Assembly (NCBI RefSeq): GCF_003660445.1
Contig: NZ_QZVQ01000006.1
Span: forward strand, 62,001-126,000
Length of the DNA: 64,000 bases
Origin: Croceibacterium ferulae
GTDB lineage: Bacteria; Pseudomonadota; Alphaproteobacteria; Sphingomonadales; Sphingomonadaceae
Reading direction: 5' to 3'
Positions 36,520 to 44,739 of this stretch are shown piece by piece (the stretch's first letter is position 1; each line of letters opens with the position of its first letter). Both the position numbers and the translations under genes were made by a program. The notes beneath the pieces are model-generated. The model searched no databases. It worked only from the letters and a program-made list of their open reading frames with translations, and had not been told where the DNA came from.

Positions 36520-38349
36520 ATGACCTACATGCCCGTTGCCCTTCGCCGCCTTTCGGCCCCGACCATCCTTGCCGCCGCGCTGCTGTCGGCTGCGGGTGCC
36601 GCTGCGCAGGACGAGGCGGGCACCTTGCCCGCCACCGTCTTGCCGGCGGTTCCGGAGTGGAGTGGGGCCAGTGAGGCACTGATCGCTGCCGGGGATGACC
36701 CGTGGATCACGCCGGCGGAGGCGGCCGGCTTCACCACGACGCCACGCTATGCCGAGGTGCAGACCTTCCTGCAGCGGCTGGATGCGGCATCCCCGCTGCT
36801 GACGCTGGGCACATTCGGCCAGAGTGGCGAGGGTCGCGACCTCCTGATGGTGCGGGCGAGCACCGGCCCGGGCGCGGATGGCACGACCAAGCCCGTCGTG
36901 CTGATCCAGGCAGGCATCCATGCGGGCGAGATCGATGGCAAGGATGCCGGGCTGATGCTGCTGCGCGACATTGCGCAGGGGCGCACCGAAGGGCTGCTGG
37001 ACCAGGTCGATCTGGTGTTCGTGCCGATCTACAACCCCGACGGTCACGAGATGATGAGCGGATGGAACTTCCTGCACATCAACGGCCCGCAGGCCAAGGG
37101 GACGGTGGCGAATGCCCGCAACCTGAACCTCAACCGCGACTACGCCAAGGCCGATGCGCCGGAGACGCGGGCGATGATCCGCCTGCTGCAGCGGCTGGAC
37201 CCGATCCTGTATGTCGACGCTCATGTCAGCGCTGGCTTCGACATGGGGTATGACATCACCTTCACCTATGCCGGCTGGGGCACCTATGCCCGCCACCGGA
37301 ACACGGCCGACTGGTTGCAGGACCGGTTCGGCCCGGCGGCGATGGCGGCGCTGACGGAGGCCGGGCATTTCCCGATCATCTATCCCAGCCCGATCGACAC
37401 GAAGAACCCGCAGGCGGGCATCCGCTACAGCCCGGAAGGGCCGCGTTATTCCACCGGCTATGGCGACTTCATCTCCGTGCCGACCGTGCTGGTGGAGAAC
37501 CATTCGCTCAAGCCCTACCGCCAGCGCGTGCTGGGCACGCGGGTGCTGTTCGAGGCGGCGCTGCAGGTCGCCGCCCGCGACATGGACCGCATCATCGCCG
37601 CCAAGGCCGCCGATCGCGCCAGCCGGCCCGAGCAGCTGCTGACGAAATGGCGCCCGGCGGCGGAGCCGATCGGCCAGGTCGAGGGTTTCCGCGGCGTCGC
37701 CTTCGACACCTATGTCTCGCCGGCATCCGGGCGGCAGGAGCAGCGCTGGCTGGGCCGGCCGATCACCTTCCGCATGCCGATCGTCGGGCAGGAGCCGGTC
37801 GAGACCGTCCGCCTGCCGCGTGCCTGGTGGGTGCCGGCGGCGGAGCATGTGGTGATCGACCGGCTGCGGCTGCACGCCATCACCTTCGAGGTGATCGACG
37901 CCCCGCGCACGCTGATGCTGGACCGCGTGACCCTGACCGATCCCGAGCCGCAGCCGGCCTATGAAGGGCGCTTCCCGCTGAAGACGACCATGCAGCACCG
38001 GCAGGCACAGGAGGTGATGCCTGCAGGCTCCATCCGCGTGCCTTACGATCAGCCCAACGGCCTGCTGGCGGCCGCACTGCTGGAACCGGAGAGCAGCGAC
38101 AGCTTCCTGGCCTGGGGGTTCTTTCCGCAATTGCTGCCCGCGCCCAGCAGCAGCGAGGATTTCGTGCTGGCGCCGCTGGCCGACCTGCTGCTGGAGCGCG
38201 ACCCGCAACTGCGCGCCGCGTTCGAACGCCGGCTGGCCGCCGATCCCGCCTTTGCCGCCGATGGCGATGCGCGGCTGCACTGGATCATGGACAATGGCCC
38301 GCATGCCGATCCCTGGCACCACCTCTACCCCGTGCGACGGGAACTATAG
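36520..38349 (+). CDS. Secreted M14-family zinc carboxypeptidase
   Basis: 609 aa. Signal peptide 1-29 (ending GAAAQ). Zinc ligands are H134 and E137 in AGIHAGEIDGKDAG and H235 in YVDAHVSAG. The NLNLNRDYAK stretch matches the substrate-binding Asn-Arg of M14 enzymes, and VLVENHSLKP holds a candidate catalytic Glu. The C-terminal ~250 residues form an extra domain. It would trim residues from peptides in the periplasm. It is 17 bases after the TonB receptor gene, so the pair probably imports and processes the same molecule. Confidence 0.9.
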   Translation: MTYMPVALRRLSAPTILAAALLSAAGAAAQDEAGTLPATVLPAVPEWSGASEALIAAGDDPWITPAEAAGFTTTPRYAEVQTFLQRLDAASPLLTLGTFGQSGEGRDLLMVRASTGPGADGTTKPVVLIQAGIHAGEIDGKDAGLMLLRDIAQGRTEGLLDQVDLVFVPIYNPDGHEMMSGWNFLHINGPQAKGTVANARNLNLNRDYAKADAPETRAMIRLLQRLDPILYVDAHVSAGFDMGYDITFTYAGWGTYARHRNTADWLQDRFGPAAMAALTEAGHFPIIYPSPIDTKNPQAGIRYSPEGPRYSTGYGDFISVPTVLVENHSLKPYRQRVLGTRVLFEAALQVAARDMDRIIAAKAADRASRPEQLLTKWRPAAEPIGQVEGFRGVAFDTYVSPASGRQEQRWLGRPITFRMPIVGQEPVETVRLPRAWWVPAAEHVVIDRLRLHAITFEVIDAPRTLMLDRVTLTDPEPQPAYEGRFPLKTTMQHRQAQEVMPAGSIRVPYDQPNGLLAAALLEPESSDSFLAWGFFPQLLPAPSSSEDFVLAPLADLLLERDPQLRAAFERRLAADPAFAADGDARLHWIMDNGPHADPWHHLYPVRREL

Positions 38350-38355
38350 CGGCGT

Positions 38356-39024
38356 TTATCGTGGCTGGGGTGCAGCCAGCCACTCCCGCAGCAGCATGGT
38401 GGTTTCACCCGGCCGCTCCATCGGCGGCAGATGGCCGCAATGTTGCAGCACGTGGAAGCGGGCACCGGGAATGCGGTCCGCCAGCTGGCGGGCGTCTTCG
38501 GGCAGGCAGATGCGGTCGCGCTCCCCGACGGCGACCAGCGTGGGCACCCGGATCGTGTCGATCGCGCTGCCGATGTCGGGCCGTTCCAGCAAGGCGCGCT
38601 GCTGCCGTGCGAACACGTCCGGCCCCACGCGTTCCGCCATGGCCTGCACCGGACCGCTGATGATCGGCGTCAGCGCAGGATCGGCATGGGGCGCGATGGC
38701 CAGCGTGCCCTGTTCCGCCATGGTGCGCGGGCGGGACTGCATGCTGGCGCGGGTGGCAAACAGCGCCACGCGGGCGATCCGTTCGGGCGCGAGACGGATC
38801 ATCTCCAACGCGACGTAGCCGCCTAGGCTGACCCCCGCGACGGCGAAGCGCGGCGGCGCATGGGCCAGCACGCGGCGGGCCATCGCCGCCAGCGTGTCGT
38901 CCACGCTCAGGTCGCCCAGTTGCGGATGGGCCAGGTCGCCCAGAGCCACCACCTGCCGCGACCATAGCTGCCCGTCACAGCCCAGCGCCGGCAGCAGGAT
39001 CAGCGGAATGCGGTTGATCATCAT
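38356..39024 (-). CDS. Alpha/beta hydrolase
   Basis: 222 aa. The nucleophile elbow is GVSLGGY (Ser near residue 68), the acid lies in VAVGERDRICLPEDA, and the His in HVLQHCGHLPPMERP. It resembles small cytoplasmic lactone or ester hydrolases of the MhpC/PcaD type. It is the last gene of the leftward transport chain, overlapping the AbrB-type gene by 4 bases (ATGA). It might act on whatever that locus imports; the substrate is unknown. Confidence 0.87.
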   Translation of the reverse strand: MMINRIPLILLPALGCDGQLWSRQVVALGDLAHPQLGDLSVDDTLAAMARRVLAHAPPRFAVAGVSLGGYVALEMIRLAPERIARVALFATRASMQSRPRTMAEQGTLAIAPHADPALTPIISGPVQAMAERVGPDVFARQQRALLERPDIGSAIDTIRVPTLVAVGERDRICLPEDARQLADRIPGARFHVLQHCGHLPPMERPGETTMLLREWLAAPQPR

Positions 39025-40079
39025 GACAGGGGCTCCGTGGCGGTGGTTCGGAAGAAGACGGGCGCCGCGACCAGCACCATGATCACGCGCGCCAGGTGGT
39101 GGATCACCACCACGCCGGGCTCCAGCGCCAGCCCCAGCGCCACCAGGCTCATCTCGGCGAGGCCGCCGGGAGAGTAGGCGAGCGCGAGCAGTTCGATGTC
39201 GAGCCCGGTGATGCGGGCAAGACCGGCGGCAAAGGCGAAGGTCAGGCCGAGCAGGATCACCGTCGATCCCGCCGCCAGCGCCATGGTGCGGGCGAAGCTG
39301 CGGAGATCCAGGCCGGCGAAGCGGCAGCCGATCGTGGCGCCGATCCCCACCTGTGCCGCCGCCAGCAGCCAGCCGGGCATGCGGAAGTCGGTCACACCCG
39401 TCATGTGCAACGTCGCGCTCACCACCAGCGGCCCCAGCAGGTGCCAGGCGGGCAGGCGCAGGGCGCGGCCCAGCAGCAGCCCCACGACAATGGTGCCGCC
39501 GCCCCACAGCAGCAGCGACAGGTCGGCGGTGGTGGTGCCTGCCGTGGCGGCGGCCGCCGCGGCGGTGCCGGTCGTGGCGGGCCCGGCGTGGAACAGGCGT
39601 ATGATGAAGGGCAGGGTGAACACCACCAGGAAGATGCGGGCTGCATGGACCAGCCCCACGGTGCGCTCGTCCGCACCGCGTTCACCGCCCAGCAGCACCA
39701 TCTCCGCCACGCCGCCAGGCATGCCGGCGAACCAGGCTGTCGCCGGATCGAAGCCAGCCACGCGGCGGAACCAGGTCACGCACAGCAGCGCCGACACGGC
39801 CAGGAACAGCGGCAACAGCAGCAGCGGCAGCCAGAACTGCTGCACCAATGCGAACAGACCGGGGTGGAACGTGCTGCCCAGCACCACGCCGACGACCGCC
39901 GCCATCGGCCGCCTTGTGGCGGAGCTGGCGGCGACCGGCAGCCCCGCGATGCTGGCGATGGCGCACCCCGCCATCGACCCCAGCACCCAGGGCAGCGGCG
40001 CATCCACCAGCAGGAACAGCGCGCCGCCGACCGCCCCGATGGCGAGTGCGAGGGCGAAGCGGAAGGCAGGCTGCAGCAT
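39021..40079 (-). CDS. AbrB-family integral membrane protein
   Basis: 352 aa, about ten membrane spans in two repeated halves (AbrB duplication family, COG3180). The N-terminus WVLGSMAGCAIASIAG and the second-half YSPGGLAEMSLVAL are typical. Such proteins are often misnamed ammonia monooxygenase; some are associated with tricarboxylate-transport loci. There is an Ala/Thr-rich low-complexity run at about residues 165-182. It is 6 bases downstream of the CitMHS gene. Confidence 0.85.
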   Translation of the reverse strand: MLQPAFRFALALAIGAVGGALFLLVDAPLPWVLGSMAGCAIASIAGLPVAASSATRRPMAAVVGVVLGSTFHPGLFALVQQFWLPLLLLPLFLAVSALLCVTWFRRVAGFDPATAWFAGMPGGVAEMVLLGGERGADERTVGLVHAARIFLVVFTLPFIIRLFHAGPATTGTAAAAAATAGTTTADLSLLLWGGGTIVVGLLLGRALRLPAWHLLGPLVVSATLHMTGVTDFRMPGWLLAAAQVGIGATIGCRFAGLDLRSFARTMALAAGSTVILLGLTFAFAAGLARITGLDIELLALAYSPGGLAEMSLVALGLALEPGVVVIHHLARVIMVLVAAPVFFRTTATEPLS

Positions 40080-40085
40080 CTTCGC

Positions 40086-41387
40086 TCAGCCCGCGAACGG
40101 GAAGGCCAGCACCGCCATGCCCACCAGCGTCATCACGGCGCAGACCAGCGTGGCCGGGATCAGCGTGAAGCGCTGGTGATCGGCCAGGTCGATCCCCGCC
40201 AGGCTGACCAGCAGATAGGTCGACGGCACCAGCGGGCTGAGCAGGTGGACCGGCTGGCCCATCAGCGATGCGCGGGCGATCGCCATCGGCGACACGCCGT
40301 AGTGCGAACCCGCTTCCGCCAGGATCGGCAACATCCCGAAATAGAACGCGTCATTGCTGATGAAGAAGGTGAAGGGCAGGCTGAGCGCGGCGGTGATCGG
40401 CGCCATGTAGGGGCCCATGGCCGGCGGGATGATGCCCACCACAGCCTCGCTCATCGCCTCCACCATGCCGGTGCCCGACAGGATGCCGGTGAAGATGCCG
40501 GCGGCGAAGATCAGCGACACGACCGACAGCACGTTGCCGGCGTGGGCGGCGATCCGCTCCTTCTGCTCCGCCACCTGGGGGTAGTTGATGATCATCGCCA
40601 GCGCGAAGGCCAGCATCATCAGCACGGACAGCGGCATGATGCCGGACACCAGGCCCGCCAGCAGCGTGACGGTCAGCGTGGCGTTGACCCAGCGCAGATG
40701 CGGGCGGCGTGCCTCCGGGAACTGGGACACGGCCATGCCGGTGAAGGTGGTCGGCTCGTTCGTCTTCACATGGCCCAGACGGTGGCGTTCCTTGCGCCCG
40801 AACCACACGGCCAGGCCGATCAGGAAGGCCAGGCCGGCGATCATGCCGGGGATCAGCGGCAGGAACACGGTCGCGGGGTCCAATTCCAGCGCGGATGCGG
40901 CGCGCGCGGTGGGGCCGCCCCACGGGGTCAGGTTCATGATGCCGCTGGTGCTCATCAGCAGGCAGCACAGATAGAGCCGGTTCATGTCGTACCGCTTGTA
41001 CAGCGGCAGCAGCGCAGCGATGGTGATGATGTAGGTCGTTGATCCGTCGCCATCCAGGCTGACCAGCGCACACAGCACCACCGTGCCGATCAGGATCAGC
41101 AGCGGATCGCCATGCACCACCCGCAGCAGCCGGTTGACCAGCGGGTCGAACAGGCCGGTATCGGTCATGATCGAGAAGAACAGGATGGCGAACAGCAGCA
41201 TGACGCCCGTGGGCGCCAGGTTGCGGATCCCCTCGATCATCATGTCGCCCAGGCCCGCGGAAAAGCCGGCGATCAGGGCGAAGATGGTGGGGACGACAAT
41301 CAGCGCCACCAGCGGGGTCATCCGCTTGGACATGATCAGCGTCATGAAGGTGGCCACCATCAGGAAGCCGTAAAGGGCCAGGGTCAT
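40086..41387 (-). CDS. CitMHS-family citrate/carboxylate transporter
   Basis: 433 aa, about 12 membrane segments. Seen: SLDGDGSTTYIITIAALLPLYKR, MNLTPWGGPTARAASAL and ISNDAFYFGMLPIL, all conserved in CitMHS carriers, which take up citrate as a complex with a divalent metal ion together with protons. Start at ATG 41387; a longer reading has no support. It follows the porin gene after 34 bases in the SBP-porin-CitMHS-AbrB-hydrolase chain. Confidence 0.92.
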   Translation of the reverse strand: MTLALYGFLMVATFMTLIMSKRMTPLVALIVVPTIFALIAGFSAGLGDMMIEGIRNLAPTGVMLLFAILFFSIMTDTGLFDPLVNRLLRVVHGDPLLILIGTVVLCALVSLDGDGSTTYIITIAALLPLYKRYDMNRLYLCCLLMSTSGIMNLTPWGGPTARAASALELDPATVFLPLIPGMIAGLAFLIGLAVWFGRKERHRLGHVKTNEPTTFTGMAVSQFPEARRPHLRWVNATLTVTLLAGLVSGIMPLSVLMMLAFALAMIINYPQVAEQKERIAAHAGNVLSVVSLIFAAGIFTGILSGTGMVEAMSEAVVGIIPPAMGPYMAPITAALSLPFTFFISNDAFYFGMLPILAEAGSHYGVSPMAIARASLMGQPVHLLSPLVPSTYLLVSLAGIDLADHQRFTLIPATLVCAVMTLVGMAVLAFPFAG

Positions 41388-41421
41388 CGGGTGTGTCCTT
41401 GCGCTGGATGGGTGCGGGGCA

Positions 41422-42906
41422 TCAGAAGGTGACGCCGATGCGGGCGCTGACGGTCTGGCCGTCATCGCTGCCGGCCGCGGGGCCGGTGGGAGTCTCGGTG
41501 TTCCAGTGAATCGCGTTCAGCTGCAGCCGGGTGAAGCTGTTGAGATACCAGTTGGCGCCGATCGTCGCGGCCCAGCCGCGCCCGCCGGTGGCGATGTCGG
41601 TGAAGTCCAGGTTCTCGTACCGTGCGGTCAGTTCGATCGCGCCGGGCCCACCGTCGAAGATCGGGCGCAGCACGCTTGGCTGGCCGAAACTGCCCAACCG
41701 TGGATTGTAGGGCGGCAGGTCGCCGGTGACGAACCAGCCGCCCGACAGGCTCCAGGCCTGGCTGGTGAAGTCCGGCCGGCCGGCATCCAGCCGCGCATGG
41801 CGCTGCCCCGCCTCCGCCATGACCCAGACGGGGCCGACATAGCCGCCCAGTTCCGCGCCATAGCCGGTGGTGCCGGTGCCGCCCAGCAGCGGCCCGGTGG
41901 ATACGCGCAGTGCGCCATTGAAGCGGCCCCCGATCACCGTGTTGCGGGTCAGCGATCCGGCAAGGGGGTTCAGCGATTCGTCAAAGCCCCACAGGCCCAG
42001 ATGCAGCACCCCGCGATCGCTCTTGACCGGATTCCAGTGCACCCGGCCCAGCGCCGTGCGGCTGTCGCTGACCGCCTGCGCCCCGTCGACCCGGTCACCC
42101 GTGACAGTCAGGGAAGCATGGCCATTCTTCCAGAACAGCCGCGGCATGATGCCGATGCCGTAGAAGCCACGCTGCGGGATGATCGCGGTCGCCACCACCG
42201 TGCGTTCCATGAACGGCGTCGAATCCGATCCGGTCGATCCTTCGAAACTGCGGTCGTTGAACAGGTGCCCGGCGCGCACATCGTAATCCAGGCCCGCCCC
42301 GATCCGGTCGCGCCAGCCAATGAAGGCGGTGACGATATCGACCTCGTTTTCCGAGAAGTCGGCTTCGAACTGGTAGAAGAACTGCGTGCCGACGCCGCCT
42401 TCGACGCCCAGCCGCAAGGCGCGCATGCCGGTGGTGGTGATGTTGCGCCCGTCCACGCCGGAACCGAAGGTGCTGCTGATGTCGGTCAGGATGCGGCCGC
42501 GCGGCTTGTAGGTGAACACGCCGTCCGCCGAATGGAACACCGGCAGGCCCGCACCCCATTCGGTGGTGACCCCGGCCGCATTGGCGGCCTCCACCTGCGC
42601 CACGTTCCGTTCCGCCGGGCCGGGCGGCACGATCTGCGGGGCGAAGGGCCGGGTGACGGCGACCACCGGATCGGCCGCTACCGGGGCCGGCGCGGCACTA
42701 TCCTGCGCTGCCACGACGACAGGCGCGGTCGTGGGTGCGGCCTGCTGCGCCTCCAGCCGGTCGAGCCGGGTGCGCAGGGCCGCGATCTCGGCCGCCTGGG
42801 CGCGGACCAGCGCCTCCAGCTCGGCGGGGCTGGGGGCCTGCGCCAGCGCCGGCGTGGCGGCGATCAGCGCGACCAGCGCGCTTGTTGTACGAAAAGCCTT
42901 GGTCAT
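41422..42906 (-). CDS. OprO/OprP-family porin
   Basis: 494 aa. Signal peptide 1-22 (PALAQ), a short coiled coil (ELEALVRAQAAEIAALRTRL read in part, residues ~28-55) for trimer formation, an Ala/Val/Pro linker, then a beta barrel with YKPRGRILTDISSTF and GVEGGVGTQFFYQFEADFSE, ending in Phe. The family includes phosphate/pyrophosphate-selective porins, but neighbours point to a carboxylate. The start overlaps the SBP stop by 4 bases (ATGA). Confidence 0.9.
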   Translation of the reverse strand: MTKAFRTTSALVALIAATPALAQAPSPAELEALVRAQAAEIAALRTRLDRLEAQQAAPTTAPVVVAAQDSAAPAPVAADPVVAVTRPFAPQIVPPGPAERNVAQVEAANAAGVTTEWGAGLPVFHSADGVFTYKPRGRILTDISSTFGSGVDGRNITTTGMRALRLGVEGGVGTQFFYQFEADFSENEVDIVTAFIGWRDRIGAGLDYDVRAGHLFNDRSFEGSTGSDSTPFMERTVVATAIIPQRGFYGIGIMPRLFWKNGHASLTVTGDRVDGAQAVSDSRTALGRVHWNPVKSDRGVLHLGLWGFDESLNPLAGSLTRNTVIGGRFNGALRVSTGPLLGGTGTTGYGAELGGYVGPVWVMAEAGQRHARLDAGRPDFTSQAWSLSGGWFVTGDLPPYNPRLGSFGQPSVLRPIFDGGPGAIELTARYENLDFTDIATGGRGWAATIGANWYLNSFTRLQLNAIHWNTETPTGPAAGSDDGQTVSARIGVTF

Positions 42907-43973
42907 GAGCCTGCCCCTTCGGCAAGAATGGCATCCCATTCGCCCAGCACGCGCCGGCGCTTCACGGGATCGAGGTTGACGAACAATTGCGGGCCGCCGG
43001 GGATGGCGCGTGGGTGGGCCACGTCCGGGCCGCCATTCGCCATGTCGGTGCGCACAGGGGGCAGCCCTTCGCCGGCGAGCAGCGCCTGTCCTTCGCGCGA
43101 GAGCATCCAGTCCAGGAACAGCCGCCCGGCGGCCGGATGCGGCGCATCGCGGGCGATGAACGCGATGCGCGATGCGACCAGCGTGTAATCCTGGAGGAAC
43201 ACGATGCCGAGCCAATCGTCCGCCCCGGCCCGCTGCAGGGCGTAGGGGCCGACCACATTGTAGCCGATGGCCGCACGCCCTTCCGCCACCGCATCGACCA
43301 TCTCGGCGGTGGTGCTCGCCAGCACCGGATCGTTGGCGGCCAGCGCCCGCCACAGGGCATAGGTGTCGCGGGTCGCGGCCAGGTCCTGTGTCAGGTAGAG
43401 GTAGCCGACATCTGACTGCGCCGGATCATACGTCGCCACCCTGCCGCGCAGCGCCGGATCGCCGCTGGTCAGCAGCTGTTCCAGCGCGCGATGGGTGCGC
43501 GGGACGCGATCGGGGGCGATCGCCCGCCGGTTGTAGACCAGCGCCACCGGCTCCGCCGTGATGCCGTAGCCCATGTCCTTCCACAGCGCTTCCGGCGGCA
43601 GGGCAGCCTTGTGCGGGCTGGCATAGGCCTGCGCATGACCGTCATTGATCAGCTTGGCCTGCAGATCCATGGCGGAGGACCAGACGATGTCGACGCCCGG
43701 CTGCGCTGCCGCGGCATCGGCCAGAAAGCGGCGGTGCAGGTCGCTTGACTGCAGATCCTCGTACGTCACGTTCAGCTGCGGATGCTGGCGACGGAATGCG
43801 GCGATCAGCGGCGCAACCGCTTCGGCATCGGCATTGCCCAGGATGCGCACGGCGCCTTCCCGTTCGGCCTCAGCTTGCAGGCGGGCAGCGGAAGGCGGCT
43901 GCAGCCACAGCCAGGTCGCGCCGGCCAGCAGGACGGCGCACAGGACAATGCCGGCGATGACGGATCTGCGCAT
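42903..43973 (-). CDS. Periplasmic solute-binding protein, ABC type
   Basis: 356 aa. An N-terminal hydrophobic segment (about 4-23) is followed by a two-lobed binding protein of the iron/phosphonate-like family: VRILGNADAEAVAPLIAAFR, QPGVDIVWSSAMDLQAKLIND, YNRRAIAPDRVPRTH, YLYLTQDLAAT and a C-terminal RRRVLGEWDAIL. No ABC permease or ATPase gene is near. It heads the leftward chain and is divergent from the two-component genes, so it may present ligand to the sensor kinase. GAGAGGAG precedes its ATG. Confidence 0.86.
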   Translation of the reverse strand: MRRSVIAGIVLCAVLLAGATWLWLQPPSAARLQAEAEREGAVRILGNADAEAVAPLIAAFRRQHPQLNVTYEDLQSSDLHRRFLADAAAAQPGVDIVWSSAMDLQAKLINDGHAQAYASPHKAALPPEALWKDMGYGITAEPVALVYNRRAIAPDRVPRTHRALEQLLTSGDPALRGRVATYDPAQSDVGYLYLTQDLAATRDTYALWRALAANDPVLASTTAEMVDAVAEGRAAIGYNVVGPYALQRAGADDWLGIVFLQDYTLVASRIAFIARDAPHPAAGRLFLDWMLSREGQALLAGEGLPPVRTDMANGGPDVAHPRAIPGGPQLFVNLDPVKRRRVLGEWDAILAEGAGS

Positions 43974-44044
43974 GGCTCAAGCTCCTCTCGCTCACCGCAT
44001 CTGTTGTCGGCTAAGCTGATGGGCGGCAATTACACCGCGAAACT

Positions 44045-44070
44045 GTCACCGGCCTTTCACGGGAGTTCAC
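44045..44070 (+). promoter_or_regulatory. Triple GTCAC/TTCAC direct repeat before the response-regulator gene
   Basis: TCAC recurs at 44046, 44057 and 44067 (spacing 11 and 10), each preceded by G, T or T. Spacing near one helical turn is how OmpR/PhoB-type regulators are arranged on DNA. The array overlaps the ribosome site (GGGAG 44061-44065) of the regulator gene. An autoregulatory operator is inferred. Confidence 0.4.
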
Positions 44071-44073
44071 CGC

Positions 44074-44739
44074 TTGCGCATCCTGATCGTGGAGGACGAC
44101 GCCCCGCTGGCGCGCAGCATCGCCGCGCTGTTGCGCCCGGCGGGCCATGCGATCGACCATGTGGCCACCGGGGCCGATGCGCTGATGGTGGCGGGCGACG
44201 AGCCTTATGGCCTGATCATCCTGGATGTCGGGCTGCCAGACACGGACGGGTTCGCGGTGCTGGATGCGCTGCGGCGGCGGGGGGAGCGGGTGCCGATCCT
44301 GATGCTGACCGCGCGCGACGGGCTGGACGACCGGGTGCGCGGGCTGGACCTGGGGGCCGACGATTACCTGCGCAAACCCTTCGCGCCGGAAGAGCTGGAG
44401 GCGCGGGTGCGCGCGCTCGGCCGCCGGCGCGGGGGTGATCCGACGCCGCAGATCGTGGTCGGGCCGCTGACGATCGACCGGTCGCAAGGGGAAGCGCGGG
44501 TGGATGGGCAGGTGCTGGATCTGCGCCGCCGCGAATGGGCCGTGCTGGAGGCGCTGGCGTCGCGCGCCGGGCAGATCGTGCCGCGCGACACGTTGCTGGC
44601 CGAGGTGTTCGGCTTCGACGAGCCGGTCGGCGGCAATGCGCTGGAGGTCAACATCACCCGGCTGCGCGCCAAGCTGCCGCAAGGAGGGCCGGCCATCCGA
44701 ACGGTCCGCGGCGTCGGCTATCTGCTCGATGCCGGCTGA
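44074..44739 (+). CDS. OmpR-family response regulator (TctD-like)
   Basis: 221 aa. Receiver domain with D8/D9, phospho-acceptor D51 in LIILDVGLPDTDG and K in DDYLRKPF; winged-helix output domain from about residue 130 (LDLRRREWAVLEALA, GGNALEVNITRLRAKL, IRTVRGVGYLL). TTG start with GGGAG 8 bases upstream. TctD-like regulators control tricarboxylate uptake, fitting the divergent CitMHS/porin/SBP genes. The histidine kinase gene overlaps it by 11 bases. Confidence 0.92.
   Translation: MRILIVEDDAPLARSIAALLRPAGHAIDHVATGADALMVAGDEPYGLIILDVGLPDTDGFAVLDALRRRGERVPILMLTARDGLDDRVRGLDLGADDYLRKPFAPEELEARVRALGRRRGGDPTPQIVVGPLTIDRSQGEARVDGQVLDLRRREWAVLEALASRAGQIVPRDTLLAEVFGFDEPVGGNALEVNITRLRAKLPQGGPAIRTVRGVGYLLDAG

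Noticed and set aside
39096-41042. 648-codon open frame opposite the AbrB and CitMHS genes
   Set aside because: Gln/His/Arg-rich shadow spanning two real membrane-protein genes and their junction.
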